Positions 1 to 5,520 of a DNA stretch of 8,781 bases are shown one piece after another; within the stretch, counting starts at the first letter, position 1, and each line of letters begins with the position of its first letter. The stretch lies in the NCBI GenBank assembly GCA_024697705.1, contig JAILFF010000107.1, forward strand, positions 1 through 8,781, written 5' to 3'. The translations under genes were made by a program, and so were the position numbers. Under the pieces are notes generated by a model, which was not told the DNA's origin, searched no databases, and worked only from the letters and a program-made list of their open reading frames with translations. Source of the stretch: Ruminococcus sp. Its GTDB lineage: Bacteria; Bacillota; Clostridia; Oscillospirales; Ruminococcaceae.

Positions 1-70
1 ACATACAATTAATTTCTAAACAATAATGTCGTTTACTATATCTTTTATCTGCTATTATCTTTTATCTTAT

Positions 71-103
71 AAAAAAACAGACCGCCGCTTTCGCCGCAGT
101 CTG
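71..103 (-). terminator. Rho-independent terminator after acpP
   Basis: Read on the minus strand, a GC-rich stem (CAGACTGC paired with GCGGTCTG, one G-U pair, continued inward past a G-G mismatch to a GC/GC pair closed by a GAAA tetraloop) is followed directly by seven T residues. The stem spans 78-103 and the T-tract 71-77. It starts about 30 bases after the acpP stop codon, so it most likely ends the accD-accA-acpP transcript. Confidence 0.9.
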
Positions 104-133
104 CCCTGTTTGACCTCTTAAAGACAGGAGGGA

Positions 134-370
134 TTAGTCCTCCGAAGCAAAGCTTTCAATGAAAGCTACAATGTCGCCAACGGTCTTGATGCCCTCAACC
201 TTTTCGTCGGGGATCTGTACGTCAAATTCGTCCTCAACAGCGCTGATGAGATCAACTACGTCAAGAGAATCCGCACCGAGATCGTCCACGATCTGGGACT
301 CGGCGGTAACCTCGTCAGCCTCGATATCAAACTGCTCGGCAACAAGGTCGCGTACCTTTTCAAATACCAT
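134..370 (-). CDS. acpP: Acyl carrier protein
   Basis: This 78-residue acidic protein is the acyl carrier of type II fatty acid synthesis. It acts in the cytoplasm and shuttles acyl chains as thioesters on a 4'-phosphopantetheine arm. The attachment site is plain: DDLGADSLDVVDL with the modified serine at residue 35, followed by the acidic helix II that docks FAS enzymes. Length matches the family (about 75-80). The frame stays open 20 codons further upstream, but the extra residues are unlike ACP. The start at 370 is chosen because AGGAGG (381-386) lies 10 bases before its ATG. It is the last gene after accD and accA, 80 bases from the accA stop, with a terminator behind it. Holo-ACP synthase and the fab genes are not in the window. 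Identification is very secure. Confidence 0.97.
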   Translation of the reverse strand: MVFEKVRDLVAEQFDIEADEVTAESQIVDDLGADSLDVVDLISAVEDEFDVQIPDEKVEGIKTVGDIVAFIESFASED

Positions 371-402
371 AAAAATCCAACCTCCTATCCATATTAATGT
401 AA

Positions 403-428
403 GAGTTTCCCTCTCGGGAAAGGAACTC
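403..428 (-). other. Stem-loop in the accA-acpP intergenic region
   Basis: On the minus strand TTTCCC-GAGA-GGGAAA forms a perfect six-pair stem with a GNRA-type tetraloop (406-421). GAG/CTC (403-405 and 426-428) can add outer pairs across a four-base bulge. No T-tract follows, so it is not a classical terminator. It lies between accA and the acpP ribosome binding site, where it might act as an RNA processing or stabilising element. That role is inference. Confidence 0.55.
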
Positions 429-450
429 ATGTGAACCGACTGCCCGCCGC

Positions 451-1281
451 TTACGCCTGCGGGACGGTCTCCTCAAATTCACCTATCGTCCTAAACCTAT
501 TATAACGCCCATTTAGCATTTCGTCAAGTCCTTTTTGTAAATTTCTTTTCAATGCTTCAAAAATATATTCCGAAATGTATTCGGCAGTCTGCTCGGGGTC
601 GGTGTGGGCGCCTCCCTCCGACTCTTTTATAATGTGGTCGCAGACCTTCAGGCTCACAAGATCGTCAGCCGTGATGTGCATTATGTCCGCCGCTTCGCGC
701 TCTCTTTCCGCATTTTTCCACAGAATAGAAGCAAATCCTCGCGGCGAAATCACCGAGTATATCGCATTTTCGAGCATTGCAAGCTCGTCGCAGACGCACA
801 TCGCAAGCGCACCGCCCGAGCCGCCCTCGCCGAGGATTATGGATATAACAGGCGTTTTCAGCTCCATGAACTCCATTATCGAACGGGCGATAGCCTCGCC
901 CTGACCGCGCTTTTCCGCGTCCACGCCGCAGAAGGCTCCCGCCGTGTCCACAAGGCAGATCACGGGGCGGTGGAACTTCTCCGCCTGATGAGCAAGTCTC
1001 AGCGCCTTGCGGTAGCCCTCGGGGTGCGGCATACCGAAATTGCACTGCTTGTTCTCGTCGAGCGTCCTGCCCTTCACCTGCGCGATAACGGTCACGGGAA
1101 CGCCCTTGAAGTACGCCACGCCGCCTAAGATAGCCCCGTCGTCGCGGAACTGCCTGTCGCCGTGCATCTCGAAGAAGTCGTCGAAGATCATGGGGATATA
1201 GTCGCGCACGGTGGGTCTGCCGATCGTGCGGATAATGTCAAGCTTTTTACTTGCGGGCATTGCATTATTAGCGTTATTCAT
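451..1281 (-). CDS. accA: Acetyl-CoA carboxylase carboxyltransferase subunit alpha
   Basis: This is the alpha subunit of the acetyl-CoA carboxylase carboxyltransferase, which with AccD moves the carboxyl group from carboxybiotin to acetyl-CoA to give malonyl-CoA. The 276-residue protein carries family landmarks: KGRTLDENKQCNFGMPHPEGYR near residues 70-90, VDTAGAFCGVDAEKRGQGEAIAR near 111-133, the glycine-rich GEGGSGGALA at 151-160, then YSVISPRGFASILWK and the late GGAH motif. It is about 40 residues shorter at the N-terminus than the E. coli protein (319). The ATG at 1281 overlaps the accD stop by 8 bases (ATGAATAA), which implies translational coupling and matched subunit amounts; GGGAG precedes it by about 9 bases. 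In this protein ISPRGF replaces the more usual ISPEGC. Identification is very secure. Confidence 0.96.
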   Translation of the reverse strand: MNNANNAMPASKKLDIIRTIGRPTVRDYIPMIFDDFFEMHGDRQFRDDGAILGGVAYFKGVPVTVIAQVKGRTLDENKQCNFGMPHPEGYRKALRLAHQAEKFHRPVICLVDTAGAFCGVDAEKRGQGEAIARSIMEFMELKTPVISIILGEGGSGGALAMCVCDELAMLENAIYSVISPRGFASILWKNAEREREAADIMHITADDLVSLKVCDHIIKESEGGAHTDPEQTAEYISEYIFEALKRNLQKGLDEMLNGRYNRFRTIGEFEETVPQA

Positions 1282-2164
1282 CAGACAGCGCTCCCTTCGG
1301 TGCGGGCTTATGCAGTTTCAGCAGATGTGCCAGTGTGCGCCGCATTTTTTTCCTTTCGACTATCATATCTACAAAGCCGTTTTCAAGCATAAATTCCGCC
1401 GACTGGAAATCGTCGGGGAGCTTCTGCTTTATCGTACCCTCGATGACCCGTCTGCCCGCGAAGCCGATAAGCACCTTCGGCTCGGCGATGATTATGTCTC
1501 CGAGCGAAGCAAACGATGCGGTAACGCCGCCCGTGGTGGGGTCGGTCAGCACGGTGATGTAAAGAAGTCCGGCGTTGCTGTGTCTGCCGACTGCGCCGCT
1601 TGTCTTAGCCATCTGCATGAGCGAGACGATACCCTCCTGCATACGCGCACCGCCCGAAGCGGTGAAAGCGATAACAGGCAGGCGGTGTTCGGTAGCGTAC
1701 TCGAAAGCGCGGGCGATCTTTTCGCCGACAACGCTTCCCATCGAAGCCATCATATAATTTGAATCCATAACGATAATCACTATCTTTTCGCCGCGGATAG
1801 TGGCTCTTCCTGTGATAACGGCGTCTTTAAGCCCTGTTTTTTCGCGGAGCTCGGCTTGTTTTTTGCCGTAATCGGGGAAGTCGATAGGGTTTTTGGAAAT
1901 CATTTCCTTATCGAACTCAACGAGGCTTTCCTTGTCGATAGTTATATCAAGGCGTTCGGCTGCGGTCAGGCGCGAGTGATAATTGCAGCGCGGGCAGACC
2001 TTGCCGTTTGCTGTAAAGTCTTCCATAAAAGTATTATTCGAGCAGCGGGGGCATTTAAAGATAAGACCTTTAGGGATATCCGTCTTACCGTGCCGAGGTT
2101 CGCTGTCGCCGAACTCGTTATTAAATCGGGTCTTAACGACCGAAAACAGATCTTCGAGCTGCAT
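1274..2164 (-). CDS. accD: Acetyl-CoA carboxylase carboxyltransferase subunit beta
   Basis: This is the beta subunit of the acetyl-CoA carboxylase carboxyltransferase, partner of AccA, in the committed step of fatty acid synthesis. The 296-residue protein has the N-terminal four-cysteine zinc ribbon (C38, C41, C57, C60) followed by a crotonase-fold carboxyltransferase domain with SGGARMQEG at 170-178, then TDPTTGGVTASFASLGD and IGFAGRRVIE. Length fits the family (about 280-300). The frame could start at an upstream TTG (2176), but that codon is part of the GGAGG ribosome binding site (2170-2174). The ATG at 2164 sits five bases after it and is preferred. The gene heads accD-accA-acpP. I found no consensus promoter just upstream; instead a terminator-like hairpin ends about 10 bases before its ribosome binding site. 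accB and accC are not in the window. Confidence 0.96.
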   Translation of the reverse strand: MQLEDLFSVVKTRFNNEFGDSEPRHGKTDIPKGLIFKCPRCSNNTFMEDFTANGKVCPRCNYHSRLTAAERLDITIDKESLVEFDKEMISKNPIDFPDYGKKQAELREKTGLKDAVITGRATIRGEKIVIIVMDSNYMMASMGSVVGEKIARAFEYATEHRLPVIAFTASGGARMQEGIVSLMQMAKTSGAVGRHSNAGLLYITVLTDPTTGGVTASFASLGDIIIAEPKVLIGFAGRRVIEGTIKQKLPDDFQSAEFMLENGFVDMIVERKKMRRTLAHLLKLHKPAPKGALSDE

Positions 2165-2181
2165 ATTATCCTCCAAAATGG

Positions 2182-2217
2182 TAAAAAAGTAAAAAACAAA
2201 ATGCGGTTAGAAACCGC
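2182..2217 (-). terminator. Terminator-like hairpin directly upstream of accD
   Basis: On the minus strand GCGGTT-TCT-AACCGC (2203-2217) is followed by a long T-rich run, ATTTTGTTTTTTACTTTTTT (2183-2202). This has the architecture of a rho-independent terminator, though the stem is only six pairs. It ends about 10 bases before the accD ribosome binding site. A competing small hairpin, CCGC-TTC-GCGG (2214-2224), would use the left arm of the terminator stem, so the two cannot form together. It may end valS read-through or attenuate accD. Confidence 0.55.
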
Positions 2218-2280
2218 GAAGCGGAAAAGGGGGCAAGCAAAGCCGACCGGAGAAATCCGCGAAGCGGAAAAGGGGTCAAG
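2214..2280. repeat. Two 24-bp near-identical direct repeats
   Basis: Copies at 2214-2237 and 2257-2280 match at 23 of 24 positions (G versus T at copy position 20). Each begins with the mini-palindrome CCGCGAAGCGG and runs into AAAAGGGG. The second copy abuts the GC-rich palindrome at 2280-2317, so the pair looks like part of one composite intergenic repeat. Confidence 0.8.
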
Positions 2281-2317
2281 GGGCTCCCGCCCCTTGCGGG
2301 GTATGGGGCAGAGCCCC
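2280..2317. repeat. GC-rich nested palindrome
   Basis: GGGGCTC (2280-2286) is answered by GAGCCCC (2311-2317). Inside, CCCC-TTG-CGGGG-type and GCCCC/GGGGC pairings allow alternative stems. The stretch resembles GC-rich intergenic repeats that I associate with Clostridia genomes. That comparison is from memory and unchecked. Confidence 0.65.
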
Positions 2318-2326
2318 ATTCGGAAT

Positions 2327-2378
2327 CAAGCCGCGCGTCCGAAAAACTTACCGCCCTCACAAACCCACGCGCGGCTTG
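2327..2378. repeat. 12-bp perfect inverted repeat
   Basis: CAAGCCGCGCGT (2327-2338) and its exact reverse complement ACGCGCGGCTTG (2367-2378) flank a 28-base loop. It can form a GC-rich stem on either strand. No T-tract follows it on either side. Confidence 0.7.
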
Positions 2379-2464
2379 CCTTCCTTTGTGCGACGTGAGC
2401 GGCAGCGAACGAGCAATCCGTTCGCCCTGCACTTTCTTTTCGGTTTGGCTCTGCGCTTTTCCTC

Positions 2465-2496
2465 TTTTGCGAAAATCGCTTCGCTCTTTCGCAAAA
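2465..2496. repeat. Hairpin with 10-bp stem
   Basis: TTTTGCGAAA (2465-2474) pairs exactly with TTTCGCAAAA (2487-2496) around a 12-base loop. Its right arm overlaps by four bases the left arm of the larger inverted repeat at 2493-2590, so the two structures compete at their junction. Confidence 0.7.
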
Positions 2497-2590
2497 TAAA
2501 ATCGGCAATTTCCTTGTTTCCGCTCACTTTTGCAGAATTATTTGCTTCTGCTTTTTTGTGGGCTTCTTTAGAAATTGCCGATTTTATTTT
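2493..2590. repeat. 20-bp perfect inverted repeat with 58-base loop
   Basis: Bases 2493-2512 (AAAATAAAATCGGCAATTTC) are the exact reverse complement of 2571-2590. The loop carries a smaller hairpin, GCAGAA (2532-2537) with TTCTGC (2546-2551). Such a long perfect stem cannot be chance. It could be a miniature inverted-repeat element, a structured RNA, or a remnant of a larger palindrome. Confidence 0.85.
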
Positions 2591-2643
2591 ATTCGTTCAG
2601 TTTGCTTTTACCGAGTTGTTTGCTGCCGTCGTAGGCTTCTGTG

Positions 2644-2694
2644 GGGGAAACCCTTCTGAAGAAGGGTTCTCCCCTGCACGAGCTTTGCTCGTGC
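2644..2694 (-). repeat. Paired strong hairpins downstream of valS
   Basis: Read on the minus strand, a perfect 8-bp hairpin GCACGAGC-AAA-GCTCGTGC (2676-2694) is followed one base later by a second hairpin of 13 pairs with one bulge and a TTCA loop, GGGGAGAACCCTTC against GAAGGGTTTCCCC (2644-2674). They lie 57-107 bases past the valS stop. No U-tract follows, so they are not a standard intrinsic terminator. They may protect the valS mRNA 3' end or be a dispersed intergenic repeat. Confidence 0.7.
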
Positions 2695-2750
2695 CGACCC
2701 CTTCCTAAGACTTTTGGTTTGCCCTCACTTTGCGCTTTCTGCTTTTCTTT

Positions 2751-5207
2751 TTATTCCGCTACCTTAACTTCAAGCTCCTTGCCCGTCGTAAAGATAAGCT
2801 CCTTTACAGTACAGGTCGCCTTGATATCAACAATCGCGTCGTCGGGGAGCGTTACGCCTTCGGGCAGAGTTACCTCAGCCTTCGCGATCTCTTCCTTAAG
2901 AGACAGCTTCCTCTCCGACTTCCAGCCGCGAAGCTGCGAAATGATGTCTACCGCGATGTCGGCGTTCTTAAGCGGTTGCTCGCTGTCGAAGCTCTCGGTG
3001 TGTATCGGCTCGATGCGCGAAACGTGTACCGAGATCGCGTCCTCGAACTGCGCGTAGTAGCCCTGATAAATTTCCTCCGTAACGTGCGGAATGTATATCG
3101 CAAAGCACTTAATCATGCCAAGCAGCGTGTAGTAAGCCGCGTACAGACCGCTCTTTCTCGCGTTCTCGCCGTAAATTTCGGGCTTGTAAACGCGGTTCTT
3201 GATTATCTCGATGTAGTCGTCGCAGTAGCTCCAGAAGAACTTTTCAAGCTCGCCTATCGCAAGTCCGATCTCGTACTTTTCGAGGTTGTTCTCGAAGCGG
3301 CGCAGCATTTCGTTGAAGCTCGTGATTATCCACTTGTCCATGAACAACAGTTCGGGCTTGTCAGCCTTATTGAACGGGTTCAGGGTGACGGTGCTGCCGT
3401 CGTCGGCAGTCTTGTCGAAGCCTTCAAGCTGAATGATAACGAACTTGGCGGCGTTCCATATCTTGTTGATGAGCTTGCCCGCGTTCTTGAACTCCTCCTC
3501 GCTGAACACGATGTCCATGCCGAGCGATCCCGAGGAAGTCCACAGTCTTACCGCGTCGGCGGAGAACTCTTCGATAAGCTCCGCAGGCTCCATCGAGGAA
3601 TTTGCCTTCTTCTTCGATATCTTCTCGCCCTTTGAAGCCATAACGTGACCCGAGATCATAACGTCTGTCCACGGAATGTCGTCGGTGTGGTACAGGCTCT
3701 TAACGATTGTATAGAAATCCCATGTGCGGATAATGTCGTGCGCGTTGGGGCGCAGGCTCATGGGGGTCATGTTCTTGCGGAACTTCTCGTCGTCGTACCA
3801 GTCAAGATTGATAAGCGGCGTTACGGAAGAGGTCGCCCAGGTGTCCATGATGTCCTTTTCGGGAATGAACTCGGTGCAGCCGCAGGCGCAGGGCGTTTTC
3901 GGCTGACTGGTCAGCGGATTTACGGGCAGGTCGGCGATATCGGGAACCTTAACGGCGCCGCACTCCTTGCAGTACCAAACGGGGAACGGAACGCCGAAGT
4001 ATCTCTGACGGGAAATGCACCAGTCCCATTCGAGGTTCTCTACCCAGTTGCGGTATCTCGCCTTCATGTGGGTCGGGTACCACTTTATCTTCTCGCCCGC
4101 GTCGAGGTACTTCTGCTTGTTCGACAGAATGTCGATGAACCACTGCTTCTTGATGGTGATCTCCATCGGGGTCCCGCAGCGCTCGTGGGTGGCTACGTTA
4201 TGGGCGATCTTCTCCTGCTTTATCATGTGACCCTGCTCGATAAGGTCGGCGATCATTGCCTTTCTCGCGTCGAGGATAGGCATACCCGCGTACTTGCCGC
4301 AGATAGCGCTCATTGTGCCGTCCTGGAGAATAGCCTCCTTGAAGGTCAGCTTGTGCTTCTTGAACCATTCAAGGTCGGTGAGGTCGCCGAAGGTACAGCA
4401 CATAACAACGCCCGAGCCCTTGCCGAGCTCTACCTTTTCGTCCTCCAGCACGGGAACGGTGAAGTCAAAGAGCGGTACTCTTATGCGCTTGCCGAGAAGG
4501 TGCTTGTTCTTCTCGTCCTCGGGGTGGATAAATATGCACTGACAAGCCGCAAGCAGCTCGGGACGGGTGGTGGCTATTTCGACAAAGTTTTCGCCTTCGC
4601 CCTCGATGTAGAAACGCAGGTAGTTGAACAGCGAAGGGATTTCCTTCGTTTCAAGCTCTGCCTGCGCGATAGCGGTGCGGCATTCGGTACACCAAAGCGC
4701 GGGAGCTTCGGAGAAGTATACTTTTTTCTTGTTGAACAGGTCGATGAAGGACTTCTGCGAGGTTATCTGAGCCTTCGGGGAAATGGTGGAATACTCATGC
4801 CCCCAGTCGCAGGAAAATCCCGCCGAGATGAACAGCTTCTTAAACTGCTTTTCAAGCTCCTTGGTCTGTTCAAGGCACAGCTCGGTGAAATGCTCGCGGG
4901 TGGTCTGGTGAGCCTTTATGCCGTTGGTTTTTTCAACAAGGCGCTCGGTAGGCAGACCGTTGTCGTCGAAGCCGAAGGGATAGAACACGTTAAAGCCCTT
5001 CATGCGCTTGTAGCGAGCCATTATCTCCGCCTGCGAGTAGGAGAATATATGTCCGATGTGGATCTTGCCGTTGACGGTCGGGGGCGGAGTGTCTATCGAG
5101 TAGACGGGTGCCGACGAGTTTTCATCGAACTTATAGATACCCTTTTCCTGCCAGAACTGCTGCCACTTCGGCTCGGATTCCTTTGCCTTGTACTTCTTTT
5201 CAAGCAT
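2751..5207 (-). CDS. valS: Valyl-tRNA synthetase, archaeal-type
   Basis: This cytoplasmic class I aminoacyl-tRNA synthetase charges tRNA-Val with valine and edits mischarged threonine. In its 818 residues I see the nucleotide-binding HIGH motif at 50-53 (PPPTVNGKIHIGH), the CP1 editing domain with ATTRPE at 212-217 and GSGVVMCCTFGD at 264-274, and CxxC zinc knuckles (C173/C176, C413/C416, CACGC at 440-444). CISRQRYFGVPFP lies near 397-409, and a divergent KMSKS loop, KISKK, at 529-533. The stretch FGFDDNGLPTERLVE (78-92) and the lack of a C-terminal coiled coil mark the archaeal-type ValRS; bacterial enzymes carry GTDHAGIATQ there and run to about 880-950 residues. The start at 5207 has GGGAGG eight bases upstream. 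It stands alone behind its own consensus promoter, with a leader too short for a T-box. Confidence 0.95.
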   Translation of the reverse strand: MLEKKYKAKESEPKWQQFWQEKGIYKFDENSSAPVYSIDTPPPTVNGKIHIGHIFSYSQAEIMARYKRMKGFNVFYPFGFDDNGLPTERLVEKTNGIKAHQTTREHFTELCLEQTKELEKQFKKLFISAGFSCDWGHEYSTISPKAQITSQKSFIDLFNKKKVYFSEAPALWCTECRTAIAQAELETKEIPSLFNYLRFYIEGEGENFVEIATTRPELLAACQCIFIHPEDEKNKHLLGKRIRVPLFDFTVPVLEDEKVELGKGSGVVMCCTFGDLTDLEWFKKHKLTFKEAILQDGTMSAICGKYAGMPILDARKAMIADLIEQGHMIKQEKIAHNVATHERCGTPMEITIKKQWFIDILSNKQKYLDAGEKIKWYPTHMKARYRNWVENLEWDWCISRQRYFGVPFPVWYCKECGAVKVPDIADLPVNPLTSQPKTPCACGCTEFIPEKDIMDTWATSSVTPLINLDWYDDEKFRKNMTPMSLRPNAHDIIRTWDFYTIVKSLYHTDDIPWTDVMISGHVMASKGEKISKKKANSSMEPAELIEEFSADAVRLWTSSGSLGMDIVFSEEEFKNAGKLINKIWNAAKFVIIQLEGFDKTADDGSTVTLNPFNKADKPELLFMDKWIITSFNEMLRRFENNLEKYEIGLAIGELEKFFWSYCDDYIEIIKNRVYKPEIYGENARKSGLYAAYYTLLGMIKCFAIYIPHVTEEIYQGYYAQFEDAISVHVSRIEPIHTESFDSEQPLKNADIAVDIISQLRGWKSERKLSLKEEIAKAEVTLPEGVTLPDDAIVDIKATCTVKELIFTTGKELEVKVAE

Positions 5208-5276
5208 TTTACTTTCCTCCCGGAATAATAATAATCATTACATAACGTATTGACATAATTTACATGATACTTTTTT

Positions 5277-5305
5277 ATTATAGCACGAAAAGGCGTTAAT
5301 GTCAA
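5277..5305 (-). promoter_or_regulatory. Consensus sigma-A promoter for valS
   Basis: On the minus strand TTGACA (5300-5305) and TATAAT (5277-5282) are both perfect matches separated by exactly 17 bases, and TGC just before the -10 box gives an extended -10. The predicted start near 5270 leaves a leader of about 60 bases before the valS ATG. That is too short for a T-box, so expression looks strong and constitutive or controlled at the promoter. Confidence 0.9.
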
Positions 5306-5363
5306 CTGATTTTTTTTGAATAAATATTTATCAGCCTATACGCTTGTATACCGGAACATACAC

Positions 5364-5391
5364 TTGTATACAAAAGTATGCTTAAGCATAC
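5364..5391. repeat. Tandem palindromes upstream of the valS promoter
   Basis: TTGTATACAA (5364-5373) is a perfect 10-bp palindrome and GTATGCTTAAGCATAC (5376-5391) a perfect 16-bp palindrome, two bases apart. A further CTTGTATAC occurs at 5343-5351. Dyads of this size could be an operator or a small hairpin. They lie about 60-85 bases upstream of the valS -35 box. Confidence 0.7.
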
Positions 5392-5394
5392 AAA

Positions 5395-5466
5395 AGATAC
5401 TGATACAGTAACAGATACAGAAAAAGATACAGATATAGATACAGTTATAGTTATAGATACAGAGAA
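5395..5466. repeat. Degenerate hexamer tandem repeat (AGATAC, 12 units)
   Basis: Twelve consecutive 6-base units in perfect phase: AGATAC, TGATAC, AGTAAC, AGATAC, AGAAAA, AGATAC, AGATAT, AGATAC, AGTTAT, AGTTAT, AGATAC, AGAGAA. Five are the exact consensus. There are no insertions or deletions. The array ends 55 bases from the stop of the upstream HAD gene and lies 90-160 bases upstream of the valS -35 box. Confidence 0.85.
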
Positions 5467-5520
5467 AGACTGCGCTTCGCTTTTGCAGCAACAACCACAA
5501 CAAATAACAAATCAAACAAA

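Larger units (their letters stand above)
2165..2750. other. 586-bp palindrome-rich intergenic region between valS and accD
   Basis: No convincing gene is present. Reading in the direction of transcription, the stretch holds two adjacent hairpins after valS (2644-2694) and a 20-bp inverted repeat with a 58-base loop (2493-2590). It continues with a 10-bp-stem hairpin (2465-2496), a 12-bp inverted repeat (2327-2378), a GC-rich nested palindrome (2280-2317), two near-identical 24-bp direct repeats (2214-2280), and a terminator-like hairpin (2182-2217). Open frames here lack credible ribosome binding sites and mostly translate the repeats. I found no clear sigma-A promoter on the minus strand, so the source of accD transcription is unclear. 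Confidence 0.8.
5208..5520. other. 313-bp intergenic region upstream of valS
   Basis: The half nearest valS holds its ribosome binding site and promoter (5277-5305). The rest holds palindromes (5364-5391), an in-phase hexamer array (5395-5466) and an A/C-rich stretch (about 5485-5520). No strong terminator for the upstream HAD gene is visible on the minus strand. A 61-codon plus-strand frame (5378-5563) is only a translation of the hexamers and I do not call it. Confidence 0.75.

Noticed and set aside
39..67. 12-bp direct repeat TATCTTTTATCT at 39-50 and 56-67
   Set aside because: Low-complexity AT-rich sequence; no promoter or gene could be tied to it.
371..430. 20-residue N-terminal extension of the acyl carrier protein
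   Set aside because: The AGGAGG sequence lies inside it, 10 bases before the standard ACP start, and the extra residues are unlike the family.
2166..2508. Two minus-strand frames of 60-88 codons in the gap
   Set aside because: They translate the GC-rich repeats and lack ribosome binding sites; typical spurious hypotheticals.
2376..2708. 110-codon plus-strand frame with Phe/Leu-rich translation
   Set aside because: It is made of the inverted repeats and hairpins in the gap, with no credible start.
2589..2750. Possible read-through extension of valS: the frame stays open 53 codons past the stop
   Set aside because: The ValRS is complete at its stop, the extension translates hairpins, and a run this long is not improbable by chance.
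2730..3635. 301-codon plus-strand open frame opposite the 3' part of valS
   Set aside because: Same reason: antisense shadow, no ribosome binding site or family features.
3645..5228. 527-codon open frame on the plus strand opposite valS
   Set aside because: It lies wholly antisense to an unmistakable ValRS. The translation is a Val/Leu/Arg-rich mirror of it with no recognisable domain; the openness follows from codon bias.
5208..5270. T-box riboswitch in the valS leader
   Set aside because: The leader predicted from the consensus promoter is about 60 bases, too short, and no T-box-like terminator follows.
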